A stretch of 64,000 nt of DNA. Source: Euclidia mi. Taxonomy: Eukaryota > Arthropoda > Insecta > Lepidoptera > Erebidae. The DNA lies in the NCBI GenBank assembly GCA_944739405.2, contig OX123192.2:51140486-51204485 (forward strand), given 5' to 3'. The notes below the pieces were generated by a model. It was not told the origin of the DNA. It worked only from the letters and a program-made list of their open reading frames with translations, and searched no databases. Made by a program: the position numbers and the translations under genes. Of this stretch, positions 20,288-30,237 are shown piece by piece (the stretch's first letter is position 1; the number at the start of each line of letters is the position of its first letter).

Positions 20288-20420
20288 TTTTTTTTTTGTA
20301 TAGACTAATAAATTGACATTCCATGTTCGCGCTCGCGCGCACACACATACACAACACACACATGCAGACACAACCGGTAACTATATCCACGCGCAGCTCC
20401 ATTTCCAGCAAAGCAAGGTA
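20288..20420 (-). other. LINE 3' UTR
   Basis: A short 3' region with a CA-rich stretch (plus strand CACACACATACACAACACAC at about 20340-20359). It ends on the minus strand in TTATTAGTCTATAC followed by an A-run. Confidence 0.6.
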
Positions 20421-21812
20421 TCATATATATGACGAGTTTAAATTGACCATACCTAGCTTCCGCTGTGCGTCCATAAGATATCTCCGCAGATGAAATTTAA
20501 AAGTGCCAATTGTTTTAAGAGATCTTATAGGCGGGGGCAGATTATTCCATATTTTAGAAGCCGCATAACGGAAGCTACCTCTAAATGCTGCTGTTTTATG
20601 AGGCAATATGGAAAGCTGTTGCGAACACAGCCTGCTAGCACAGTCGCGTCTGCTCGTAACCCAACTAATTTTGTTAAAAAGATAGACTGGCTGCTGGCAA
20701 TGAACGACACCAAACATAAGGGATGCCAGGTGTAACTTACGCCGTGATTTCATTTTAAGTATCGACTTCTCATTTAAAAAAGGTGTTACATGACTTCTAC
20801 GTCCTATTGTAAAACAGTAACGAGCGGTGGCGTTCTGGACTCTCTGGATCAAACGATCCGTGCGAGCCAGCAAACGTGGTCCATACACAGTGTCCGCGTA
20901 ATTCAATTTAGAGAGAACTAAAGATTCGACCAATCGTACTCGCAAATCTTCGGATAAATATGGTCGCATTTTGTAAAGAATACGCAACCTGTAAAAACAG
21001 TTACGTACTACTTCAGCGACATGTTTCTCGTATCTTAGATTCGAGTCAATATTCAGACCTAGGTTACGGGCTTCACTCACTCTCTCAACTACCTCCCCCA
21101 TGAGCATAATACTAAAGACCGGTAATGATCGGAGTTGGTTTTGTGTACCAAAAATCATATATTTTGTCTTTTTTGGATTCAGCACCAAAGAGTTATTCTC
21201 AGCCCACTCCATAATTCTATCGAGGTCCTGCTTTAAACTCTCTATAGCCATAGCATACTGATTAGGCTTAAACGACACATACACCTGAATGTCATCAGCG
21301 TAGATGTGATACTGCGAATTAATTATACAGTTTGTTATGTCAGCACAATACAGGATAAAGAGTAAAGGTCCCAGAATTGATCCCTGTGGAACTCCCCTCA
21401 TGAACGGAGTGTAATCTGAGACCACCATTTCACCATCAGACTGACGCACCTCCACCGTCTGCCCACGGTGTGACAGATAACTATGGAACCAATTGACCGT
21501 TCTGTTGTCACAGCCATAGTAATTTAATTTTGAAAGAAGCAAGGAAATATTTATACTTTCAAAAGCACGCGAAAAGTCTAGTAGAACTAGTAAAGTGCAC
21601 ATACCCCGATCCTGTGCAGAAAGAATGTTATCTGTCACGTCAAGCAAAGCGGTAGGTAGCGGTCCCACGGCCCTTCCTTAAGCCCGACTGAAGCGTCGGT
21701 AATATTTTATTTTCCTCCAAGTATTGAGACAGATGCCCACTCACCACTTTCTCAATTACCTTGGACAAACAGGGGAGAATGCTGATAGGCCTTAGGTCTT
21801 TAACGTCAATAG
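20421..21812 (-). pseudogene. LINE ORF2: RT core and C-terminal part
   Basis: The main frame (20421-21668, 415 codons) shows RT motifs LLDFSRAFESIN (first catalytic Asp at 31), RGVPQGSILGPLLF (about 91-104) and IYADDIQVYV with YADD at 123-126. It ends with a typical C-terminal stretch (AASKIWNNLPPPIRS). The words LRPISILPCLSKVIEK upstream of it are read in another frame, so a 1-nt indel lies near 21655. At 21812 the RT continues across the BEL element into 29338. RT would copy element RNA at a nicked target in the nucleus. Confidence 0.88.
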
Positions 21813-22415
21813 TGTCTAGAATTTGGCCTGGGAGGAGCTGGGATTAATTGCAGCAGATTTGTGGAAGCGTGACTCTATTCATCAGCCCTTGTCAGCCACA
21901 ACAAATCTCAGACACAAATGTACTGTGTTGCACAGCGAATACAAGTAATCTTAACTACACTTAATATTAATAAAATGTCTTACCAACTCTTAGTGATGTT
22001 CTTAAGTGGAGTCCTGGAGGCAAGCTAGATACACACAAGACTAAAATTGGCCAATATTAGCAAGTGAATTATCTTTACTTTACCAGACTCTAACGCAGCG
22101 TCTTCAATGCACGATGCAAGTTCACAGGATTCGCAATTTCTCCTTGCAAATGTCAATGAATAGTTCACAATGTCCTTTATCACAATTTACCGTTGCCAGC
22201 AAATAATATTCGCGTAGCTACAATGATGTGCTTTTCAAAAGGCGATATTTTATTTTACGTACGAGTCGACAACGTGGTAACTTTTCAACGCGGGAAGAGA
22301 CCGAAGTGACAGTTCAGTGTGACCATTGTCAGAAATTTTCAATAGACTAAACAAAATGTTACTCAATCGATCTAATCGATTTGACTTATAATAAAAACTA
22401 ATTCTATTTCAAACA
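21813..22415 (-). repeat. BEL/Pao 3' LTR
   Basis: A 603-bp LTR, left copy. Plus-strand edges are TGTCTAGAATTTGG and CTATTTCAAACA. It is preceded by AATAG. Confidence 0.95.
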
Positions 22416-22440
22416 TCCACCCGCCCCGGACCGGCCTACC
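22416..22440 (-). other. BEL/Pao polypurine tract
   Basis: On the minus strand GGTCCGGGGCGGGTGGA abuts the 3' LTR. It is purine-rich and correctly placed for plus-strand priming. Confidence 0.65.
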
Positions 22441-22446
22441 GGTCCG

Positions 22447-25400
22447 CTAATCGGTTGGTAGACGTGACAATGTTGCAACCGCTCTCCTCAGAATCGAACC
22501 GTCCACCAAGACCTCAGCAAATCGGGGAACTCCATCAGCCCCAGTTACCAAATGAAGGATGCGCCCCCTGCGCCATCTGAGTGGCGGAAGGTTAGCCTCC
22601 TTGATCAAAACGAGGTCACCAATCTTGGGTGGATCGGTCTTGTCGGTCCACTTAACGCGTTGCTGGAGTATGTGCAAATATTCCAAGTTCCAACGTTTCC
22701 AAAAGCTCTGAGTAATCTGGCGTACTAATTCAAAACGCGAGAGACGACCAGGTCTCGTATCAATATAGGGGTACTCAGGCAAGGCGACAAGTGGGCGACC
22801 AATCAAAAAATGGCCCGGCGTAAGGGCCTCCAAATCATTCGGATCTGAGGAGATCGGGCACAACGGCCGAGAGTTCAAAACGGCCTCGATCTTACAAAAC
22901 ACAGTTGCGAGTTCCTCAAATGTAAGGACAGATTCACCGATTGTCCTGCGCAAGTGTGTTTTGGCCGATTTTACGGCGGCCTCAAATATACCACCCCAGT
23001 GTGGACAATTTGGTGGGGAAAACAACCAATTTATCCCACGTCGGGCAAGCCTATCACCTATATCAGCTTTGTTGGTTTCAAGAAAATTAACAACATCATT
23101 CAGATAATTATAAGTGCCCTTGAAGTTAGTGCCGCAGTCAGAACGGATCAAGGAAGGCAGCCCTCTGCGGGATACAAATCTGTCAAATGTGGCTACAAAC
23201 GCCTCGGTCGTAAGCGAGGAGACCAGTTCTAAGTGTACGGCCTTTGTGGAAAGACAAACAAAAACACACAAGTAGGCCTTGACAGTCTTGCTGTTTCGAA
23301 GTGTCGACGTTTTCACCAAAAAAGGACCAGCGAAGTCCGTGCCAACACCGTCAAACGTCCTGCTTTCAGTTACGCGATCTGCCGGTAAGTCCCCCATCAA
23401 GGGCTGCATGGTAGAAGCCTTGAGCTTATAGCAAGGGATGCAGCGAAAGACTACACTCCGAATAATTCTTCGGGCAGACAAAATCCAAAACTCGCGTTGC
23501 AAAATGGCCAACAAGGCATTACAACCAGCATGCGAATTTTTAAGGTGACGGTCAGTTACCAACAAGCGTACCAAATGACCGTCCTTAGGTAACAAAAGGG
23601 GGTGACGTGCTCCGTAAGGGAGGTTGGCGTTCTTGAGACGCCCTCCAACGCGCAAGAGACCCGTATCGTCCAAAAAGGTGTTCAATTTAGAGACAGCTCC
23701 CAACAATTTCGATCTCCCTGATTTAAGGATAGCAATCTCCTTTTCAAAATGCGCCAATTGCACAGAACGAACCCAAAAGGTAAGGGACTCCTGTCGTTCC
23801 TGTGGTGAGAGAAACGGTGTCAGTCGTTTCTGTTGTGGGTGCCTAAAATTAAAAACAAAACGCTTTATCCAAGCAGTGACACCTAACAACTTGTCGAGGG
23901 AGCTGTAACGATTCAACAAAAAATCGGGGTCGAAGGCGCATTCCACCTTCTCAAGAGCGAGTGTTCGTAGACCCGGCAAATTAGAAGTATTCAAAACTGG
24001 CGTTCGAGGCCAATCAATTTCTGGTCGACTCAACCATTCCGGACCCCACCACAACGAATGACCTATCAAACTAGGCGTCAAGCATCCGCGCGAGGCACAA
24101 TCAGCGGGGTTGAGCTCACCTGGCACGTGTCTCCAAACAAGTTTGACTTCGGATTTCTGGATTTGGGAAACGCGATTAGCGACAAATACCTCCAAGGTGT
24201 GAACAGAAGCCTTCAACCAACAAAGTACAATTTGGCTGTCTGTCCAGGCGTAGGTCCCACTAATACAAATGCTTTTACCCAAAATGTTAGACACGTGGTT
24301 CAATAAGCGTACAAGTAGTGCTGCTCCCGAGAGCTCCAATTTTGGGATGGTCAGAGATGTCCGAAGGGGTGCGACCTTGCTCTTCGCCATGATCAGGGAA
24401 ACTCTCACCTGACCTGAGGCACTGACTGTGCGCAAGTACACCACAGCCGCGTGACCACGTTCCGAGGCATCACAAAACCCGTGAAGGGTGGCCTTGTACT
24501 TCCCGGGAGGAAGGATAGGACGAGGCAAGGAGATCTCGTTGACGGCAGGAAGTGAGGATACAAAAGAGGTCCATTCCTCAACAAGAGTGCCGTGTAGGGG
24601 TTCGTCCCAGGTCAATCCTGCTGTCCAAAGCTTCTGCAAGAAGCATTTTGCCCAAAATATAATTGGACAGATCCAACCGTTCGGATCAAAGGTTCTGGCG
24701 ACAGTAGACAATACGAGACGTTTAGTCCAAGAACACGGCAATTTCAAGTCTACGTTATATGTAAAGATGTCTTGGACTGGTCTGTACTGAACGCCGAGAA
24801 CAGCCATCATGGCGGGGTTGTCAACAATCTCAAACAAATGAAGATCCTGCTGATGATCCTCTGGCAAGCCTTTCAAAAGCGCTGGTGAGTTGGAAATCCA
24901 TTTGCGCAACTCATAACCAGCGGAGGCCAAAATACCTATCAATTCGTCCCGCAGGAGGATCGCCTCGTCCGCTGATGAGGCGCCCGAGCAAATGTCATCG
25001 ACGTAAATATCGTCCTTCAAGATGGCGGAGGCTCGTGGGAAACGTAGGCCTTCGCGGTCTGCGAGCTCCCAAAGAGAACGTATTGCCAAGTAGGGGCTTG
25101 ACCTTAACCCGTACGTATTAGTATTGAGCTCGTAGACGACCATGGGATCGCGAGGAGACTCTCTCCAAAGGATCAGCTGGAAGCGACGGTCATCAGGGTG
25201 GATAATCGTCTGCCTGAACATCATTTTTATGTCGGCCACAAAGACAACCTGATGTCGTCGGAAGCTGGTGATGACGTCACAAAGGTCCTTGACCAACTTG
25301 GGACCAGAATGCAAGCACTGGTTCAAGGATACGCCTGTTGAAGTCTGCGCAGAACCATCAAACACTGTGCGCAGCTTGCCAGTCGATGGCTTCAATACCG

Positions 25401-25473
25401 CATGATGCGGGAGAAAGTAATGCTCCACCGAACGCCAATCCAAATTTGACAGACATGTGTCCCAACTGTTCAT
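22447..25473 (-). CDS. pol: BEL/Pao Pol: RT, RNase H, integrase
   Basis: A 1,008-codon frame. RT: VFVADIKMMF (Asp 81) and YVDD (157-160). RNase H: GFCDAS (Asp 335), PKLELSG (Glu 380), AWTDSQ (Asp 412) and NPADCASRG. Integrase: zinc site with His 643, His 648, Cys 678 and Cys 681; DDE residues Asp 713 (GTDFAGPF), Asp 779 (RSDCGTNF) and Glu 831 (HWGGIFEAA). All catalytic residues of the three enzymes are present. The first Met is not the native start: the preceding words EYEQLGHMS are read in the protease frame, so a 1-nt indel near 25415-25455 separates RT from protease. It has no other internal stop. Confidence 0.95.
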   Translation of the reverse strand: MNSWDTCLSNLDWRSVEHYFLPHHAVLKPSTGKLRTVFDGSAQTSTGVSLNQCLHSGPKLVKDLCDVITSFRRHQVVFVADIKMMFRQTIIHPDDRRFQLILWRESPRDPMVVYELNTNTYGLRSSPYLAIRSLWELADREGLRFPRASAILKDDIYVDDICSGASSADEAILLRDELIGILASAGYELRKWISNSPALLKGLPEDHQQDLHLFEIVDNPAMMAVLGVQYRPVQDIFTYNVDLKLPCSWTKRLVLSTVARTFDPNGWICPIIFWAKCFLQKLWTAGLTWDEPLHGTLVEEWTSFVSSLPAVNEISLPRPILPPGKYKATLHGFCDASERGHAAVVYLRTVSASGQVRVSLIMAKSKVAPLRTSLTIPKLELSGAALLVRLLNHVSNILGKSICISGTYAWTDSQIVLCWLKASVHTLEVFVANRVSQIQKSEVKLVWRHVPGELNPADCASRGCLTPSLIGHSLWWGPEWLSRPEIDWPRTPVLNTSNLPGLRTLALEKVECAFDPDFLLNRYSSLDKLLGVTAWIKRFVFNFRHPQQKRLTPFLSPQERQESLTFWVRSVQLAHFEKEIAILKSGRSKLLGAVSKLNTFLDDTGLLRVGGRLKNANLPYGARHPLLLPKDGHLVRLLVTDRHLKNSHAGCNALLAILQREFWILSARRIIRSVVFRCIPCYKLKASTMQPLMGDLPADRVTESRTFDGVGTDFAGPFLVKTSTLRNSKTVKAYLCVFVCLSTKAVHLELVSSLTTEAFVATFDRFVSRRGLPSLIRSDCGTNFKGTYNYLNDVVNFLETNKADIGDRLARRGINWLFSPPNCPHWGGIFEAAVKSAKTHLRRTIGESVLTFEELATVFCKIEAVLNSRPLCPISSDPNDLEALTPGHFLIGRPLVALPEYPYIDTRPGRLSRFELVRQITQSFWKRWNLEYLHILQQRVKWTDKTDPPKIGDLVLIKEANLPPLRWRRGRILHLVTGADGVPRFAEVLVDGSILRRAVATLSRLPTD

Positions 25474-26332
25474 ATTCCCTCATGAACTCAATGTACTTCT
25501 GTCTGAGCTCCGGATCACGACCCATGCGGCGCTCCATGGCCAACAACCTCTTTTCGGCTAAAGGTCGTGACTCACCAAGCGGAGGCCGAACAGACAGGAA
25601 GGGAAGCCTCGTAATAATCCGACCAGAACGGAGTCGACCAGTGTTGTTCTGGAAGAACAGCTCGCACTCCTCATGTTCTGGATTCAAACGGGCAGCTTGA
25701 GGGGGCTCCTCTACCTCCCAAAACCTCTGAACCGCATCAGAGAGAGCGGAGCCTACAGCCAACAAATTATCAAGTTCAGGTGGAGGGAGGTCCCTAGGTA
25801 CAGGGCCCATCAAAGCAAATCCAAATATGGTCGGGATGGCAGTCAAACTATTTGGCACCAAGACCCGTTTCCCACCAATCAAAATTCCACCGAGGACATC
25901 AGAGCCAATCAACAAGTCGATTTGTCCCGGTGTGTCAAATTTGGGGTCTGCCAGTTCCAATCCCGATGTCAAATTCACCACAGCAGCGGGTAGCTGTTTC
26001 TGTGGATGCATACCCAAAATATTCTTCAGCACAATAGCCGAGGTTTTAATCCTCGGGTGTGAAGATTCAACAGGGCCAAACAAAACTTTAACTTGCCCTT
26101 CAACATTAGAGGCTACGTCACCTATGCCCCGTATACAATTCGGAAAAGAGCCCATATTTAATTTAACCTGCCCTACCAAATAAGTGGAAACAATGCAACC
26201 TTGTGAACCTGTGTCCAATATAGCACGGACAACAACAGAGGTCCCCGTGGGTCCCCAGACCCTAACAGCAACCGTTGGTAGGATAACTGTGTCAATGGGG
26301 GTGGTTGGCGTTATAGGGCAGGGGTCAATGAC
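25358..26332 (-). CDS. BEL/Pao protease segment
   Basis: The frame is open from just after the gag TAG to 25358. It contains ILDTGSQGCIVSTYLVG (active-site Asp-Thr-Gly), then the linker LPFLSVRPPLGESRPLAEKR and EYEQLGHMS, which in relatives runs directly into RT. The last 30 codons are out of phase, because the RT words VEHYFLPHHAVLKP appear in the next frame. It is in the same frame as gag, so readthrough of the TAG would join the two. Protease would cut Gag-Pol inside the particle. Confidence 0.88.
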   Translation of the reverse strand, partial: VIDPCPITPTTPIDTVILPTVAVRVWGPTGTSVVVRAILDTGSQGCIVSTYLVGQVKLNMGSFPNCIRGIGDVASNVEGQVKVLFGPVESSHPRIKTSAIVLKNILGMHPQKQLPAAVVNLTSGLELADPKFDTPGQIDLLIGSDVLGGILIGGKRVLVPNSLTAIPTIFGFALMGPVPRDLPPPELDNLLAVGSALSDAVQRFWEVEEPPQAARLNPEHEECELFFQNNTGRLRSGRIITRLPFLSVRPPLGESRPLAEKRLLAMERRMGRDPELRQKYIEFMREYEQLGHMSVKFGLAFGGALLSPASCGIEAIDWQAAHSV

Positions 26333-26335
26333 CTA
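26333..26335 (-). promoter_or_regulatory. In-frame TAG between gag and protease
   Basis: The only stop between gag and protease is a UAG preceded by CAA CAA and followed by GUC AUU. The reading frame is the same on both sides. This is either a suppressible stop that sets the Gag:Pol ratio or a simple nonsense change. BEL/Pao elements usually have one continuous ORF here. Confidence 0.6.
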
Positions 26336-27961
26336 TTGTTGCCTGGGCGGCGACCGTTGGCCAGGACCAGGCAAGTCAAAACGAGGGTGCGACTTGAAGT
26401 CCTCAAAGGCGCGATGACTTGATCCGCGCGCCATCTGTGGGGAGTCATAATGACGCACCCGCCCAAAACGAGGTGGGCGCGAGTCAAGGCGGGGACGCTC
26501 CGCCAAAGGAGGGGAATACCTGGGGCAGCAGTCATGGTGCTGGTGACGCTGAACAGCACATTCAGGTGCGCGAGAGAGAGGAGGCGTGCGCACGCTACGG
26601 TTCTCCAAGCGGGGCGAGTGGCGATCAATTAAGCGAGGCGACTCTCGGCTACGCGCCGGTGAGCCTCGGCTGCCACCTTCAAAACACCCGCCCGTGCGCG
26701 GCGTCGGCTGGTTGGACAAGCGGCCAACCTCTCTGGCATTCATGCAGAGAATGTCCAAATGCTGTCCTCCACAGTGAGGACAGGGGCGAGAATTTGGGCA
26801 GTCTCGCTGGTAGTGGGACCCCAAACAAGAGAAGCAAAGGCGGCGGGCATTCGCAATGCGCCTACGAGAGGCGACATGTAGGTCCAAGAATGCCCTACAA
26901 CTGGCCGTTCTGTGCCCCGTGACCTTGCAGTAGGAGCACTCCGCTGGGCTCTGCGTGACCGCAAAGCGAGGAGGGCGCCGGTCAACATTGGCTCGGGTGT
27001 GACCGCGAGCCTGCTCCATGACCTTGGGCGGCTGCGTCTTAGCCGGCGTATCACCACCGGAGTTGTCCAAGACCCGGCACTCATCCTCCAGGAACCTCTC
27101 CAGGTCAGCAAAGGGGGGCAAATGGGTCGCGCTATCCCCACCAAAGCGCTGTTCAAAACGCGACCTCAGGTCGGCAGGCAGCTTCTTCAGCACAATGTGC
27201 ACCAATAGATAGGACAATTGGTCCACGGGCAGGTCAAGGCACTTAAGTGCGTTGATGGCCACCAAGAGCGGGTTCAACAGTTGGGTGCGCAACCCAGAGA
27301 CCCGGGTGAGCGTCGGCAAGCCCAAAATCTGCTCAATGTGCGTGTCGGCGAGGCCACGCTTATTATGGTACCTACGGGTGATTAGGTCCCGAGCCGTCTG
27401 GTACGCCTCGTCAGACACGGGCAGATGCTGGATGAGGCCCTTAGCCTCCCCATCCAGAACCGACATTAGATAGGCCAACTTTTGTGCCGGCCGAAGGTCA
27501 GCCCTGTCATTGACCAGGCTGTCAAACAAGTTAATGAAGCCCAGGTAGCTTCCTAGGCAGCCATCAAAATGGGGGAGGTCCAAAGTAGGGAGCCTACTCA
27601 CCAGCCCCGGTGCTGACCTAGGAAGCTCCTGCTTCAGGCCGGGTTGCCCTTCCCTATCGGCAACTAGTTGTCTCGCAGTATTGGAGACAGCATCATACAG
27701 GTCCAAGACCTGGGCATAGTCTTCGCTGACCTTATTTCGCTGGTCAGCGGTGAAATCATTGATTGACACTTCAAGACAGCAAGCGCTGAAAGTGCGGAAC
27801 TGCTGTTCCACACTTGCCAGGCGATCATCGATCCGCTCGTACCTTTGAAGTAAGGCCTGCTGGCGATCAGGCCGGTTCACTAAAGCACTGGCTGAGGCAA
27901 ACCAGCGCAAATCTGATGCAATAGCACCAGCAGCCGCACGCAAGTCCTTGATAGCTGACAT
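26333..27961 (-). CDS. gag: BEL/Pao Gag
   Basis: I take the start at Met (27959-27961, MSAIKDLRAAAG). The open frame extends a little further upstream but only to a non-AUG codon. An N-terminal helical region is followed by a Pao-type capsid block (LPHFDGCLGSYLGFINLFDS ... KLAYLMSVLDGEAKGLIQ). Cys-rich knuckles follow: CSYCKVTGHRTASC (CX2CX4HX4C), then CFSCLGSHYQRDC and CPHCGGQHLDILC. A basic, Pro/Arg-rich tail ends at the TAG. Gag would form the particle and bind RNA. No internal stop is present. Confidence 0.92.
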   Translation of the reverse strand: MSAIKDLRAAAGAIASDLRWFASASALVNRPDRQQALLQRYERIDDRLASVEQQFRTFSACCLEVSINDFTADQRNKVSEDYAQVLDLYDAVSNTARQLVADREGQPGLKQELPRSAPGLVSRLPTLDLPHFDGCLGSYLGFINLFDSLVNDRADLRPAQKLAYLMSVLDGEAKGLIQHLPVSDEAYQTARDLITRRYHNKRGLADTHIEQILGLPTLTRVSGLRTQLLNPLLVAINALKCLDLPVDQLSYLLVHIVLKKLPADLRSRFEQRFGGDSATHLPPFADLERFLEDECRVLDNSGGDTPAKTQPPKVMEQARGHTRANVDRRPPRFAVTQSPAECSYCKVTGHRTASCRAFLDLHVASRRRIANARRLCFSCLGSHYQRDCPNSRPCPHCGGQHLDILCMNAREVGRLSNQPTPRTGGCFEGGSRGSPARSRESPRLIDRHSPRLENRSVRTPPLSRAPECAVQRHQHHDCCPRYSPPLAERPRLDSRPPRFGRVRHYDSPQMARGSSHRAFEDFKSHPRFDLPGPGQRSPPRQQ

Positions 27962-28729
27962 AATCAAAATTTCAAAAGAGCCCGGACAAGCGTTAAACAA
28001 TATAACAATCAAAACTTAATTTTTCTCAATTCTTTGAAACCAACAAAGTATTAGCCTGTTTACTGCAAGTGCAGGCAAGTGACAGGTATCTACTGTCCAA
28101 CAAAATTAATAGTTTCAATATATATTGACACAAAACAAAGTCAAAGTTATCAAAGTTATCAAATTTATAACTTATAACAAATTAATAAAGTTGAAACTTC
28201 AACTTAATTAATTAATTATTTGCAACAGACAGACTAACTGTGTTATTTATGATATACAATAGGAAGTAAGCACAGAATATGTGTTACCTAACAATATTAT
28301 CTATATTATAACAAAACAAAGTTTATTAATGTGACTCGCCCAAGTGGCAAGGTCAAGTTTGATTATTACAATGTTTATGAATATATGCAATGAACTAAAT
28401 TTACTAAATTTATTGATACATACAGCTGTTATGTATCCAAACAAACTGACTTATTAATGCAACAACAAATTTAAGTTAGATTTTTCAACAATACAAATCA
28501 ACAATTACTGATTGAGGTTATGTGACAATGTGTTTCAAATTATCTAGGTCAACTTATACAATTAAATATTATGTATTTTAGACAATAACTGACCTGACAA
28601 ACACTACAATACTGTCTACAAGGTGATAAGATACAAGCTCATACCAATCTGAGTTCAGATACAATCAACGGCTAAGATACAAGTTTACAATATAGGCAGT
28701 TAACCACGCTCTTGCTATCAAAAAAATTA
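27962..28729 (-). other. BEL/Pao 5' leader
   Basis: About 770 bp of AT-rich leader lie between the 5' LTR and gag, in sharp contrast to the GC-rich ORFs. I cannot identify a primer site that matches a tRNA 3' end with confidence. The bases next to the LTR read TAATTTTTTTGATAGCAAG on the minus strand. Confidence 0.65.
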
Positions 28730-29332
28730 TGTCTAGAATTTGGCCTGGGAGGAGCTGGGATTAATTGCAGCAGATTTGTGGAAGCGTGACTCTATTCATC
28801 AGCCCTTGTCAGCCACAACAAATCTCAGACACAAATGTACTGTGTTGCACAGCGAATACAAGTAATCTTAACTACACTTAATATTAATAAAATGTCTTAC
28901 CAACTCTTAGTGATGTTCTTAAGTGGAGTCCTGGAGGCAAGCTAGATACACACAAGACTAAAATTGGCCAATATTAGCAAGTGAATTATCTTTACTTTAC
29001 CAGACTCTAACGCAGCGTCTTCAATGCACGATGCAAGTTCACAGGATTCGCAATTTCTCCTTGCAAATGTCAATGAATAGTTCACAATGTCCTTTATCAC
29101 AATTTACCGTTGCCAGCAAATAATATTCGCGTAGCTACAATGATGTGCTTTTCAAAAGGCGATATTTTATTTTACGTACGAGTCGACAACGTGGTAACTT
29201 TTCAACGCGGGAAGAGACCGAAGTGACAGTTCAGTGTGACCATTGTCAGAAATTTTCAATAGACTAAACAAAATGTTACTCAATCGATCTAATCGATTTG
29301 ACTTATAATAAAAACTAATTCTATTTCAAACA
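28730..29332 (-). repeat. BEL/Pao 5' LTR
   Basis: 603-bp partner of 21813-22415 and apparently identical to it. It is followed by AATAG, the target duplication. Confidence 0.95.
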
Positions 29333-30235
29333 AATAGGGTTATGATTTTTCGGCAGTGGCCTGACTACAGCCAATTTCCAGGTGTCAGGGAAAGTTGCCG
29401 TCTGTATAGATGAATTTATTATGTGAGTAATTGCTGATAACGAATAAGGCTGAGATAGCATCAACATCTCTAAGCTAATACCGTCACAACCCTCTGCGTT
29501 AGATTTTAGTGTCGAGAGATATTTAGAAACAACTGCAGGGCTTACCGGTAATATGGAAAAGACGGCATCGCTATGGTTATTAAATTCAAAGAATGTCATA
29601 GCCGAGATTTTGACTACTGGGTTACCTGGCACATTTAAAAAATGGCTATTTATTAAATTAGGGTCTGACAGGTGAGACGGAAGGTCAATACCTTTTTTAT
29701 TTGGCAGTAAAGTGGTTTTAATATTTTTCCATAATGTTTTCGGATCATTAATTTTACTATTGATATTAAATTTAAAATAAGCTACTTTTTCATTATATAA
29801 AGACGACGAAACAAGTGATTTCAGCTGCTTATAATATGTTTTTTTTGTTTTCTGATTTACAATTGCGATATGCATTTAACGCATTATCCCTCAATTTCAT
29901 CATCAATTTTATAGTGTCTGTAATCCAGGGATAAGATGGTTCTCTGATAAGAGTTGTCTTAATTGGCGCGTATGCATCAAAAACTCCTAGGAGGTAGGCA
30001 TTAAAAGTGTCAACCATCTCGTTAACCGTGTCAAGATGCAAGATATTGCTCCAAAACACGCTGGATAGGCTATCCCGTAAACATTGTAGGTTGACATGTT
30101 TCAGCGGTCTGTATTGTACTTTATACGGTTTAAACCGCTCCCTCCGTATAATAAATTCGCACAAAATCAAAGAGTGTCCACATATATTTCCAAGTGATTC
30201 GGTTGTAATTTTTTTAGCTCGTAGATTTGTGCAAA
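29333..30235 (-). pseudogene. LINE ORF2: segment between endonuclease and RT
   Basis: Two overlapping frames (29829-30170 and on to 30235; 29321-29875) together encode the linker and the N-terminal RT region. Recognisable words are DPKTLWKNIKT, GCDGISLEML (an RT N-terminal block with the usual DG) and FPDTWKLAVVRPLPK. The switch between frames coincides with an A8 run on the minus strand (about 29839-29846), so polymerase slippage is the likely cause. The left end is cut by the BEL element and the right end by the mariner. Confidence 0.82.
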
Positions 30236-30237
30236 TA

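Larger units (their letters stand above)
21813..29332 (-). mobile_element. BEL/Pao LTR retrotransposon, full length
   Basis: A 7,520-bp element on the minus strand. Its 603-bp LTRs (21813-22415 and 28730-29332) show no difference that I can see. They start TG, end CA and are flanked by the 5-bp duplication AATAG (21808-21812 and 29333-29337). The order gag, protease, RT, RNase H, integrase, with a YVDD RT and a Pao-type gag, identifies BEL/Pao. Its coding part is much richer in GC than the surrounding DNA. The ORF is broken by an in-frame TAG between gag and protease and by a frameshift at the protease-RT junction. Identical LTRs argue for very recent insertion. Confidence 0.96.

Noticed and set aside
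20340..20370. CA-rich tract as a microsatellite locus
   Set aside because: Short and imperfect, and inside the LINE 3' UTR. It is better described as part of that UTR.
24058..27473. Many plus-strand open frames across the BEL/Pao element (for example 26419-26922)
   Set aside because: They are antisense shadows of the GC-rich gag-pol genes, with Pro/Arg/Gly-rich low-complexity translations.
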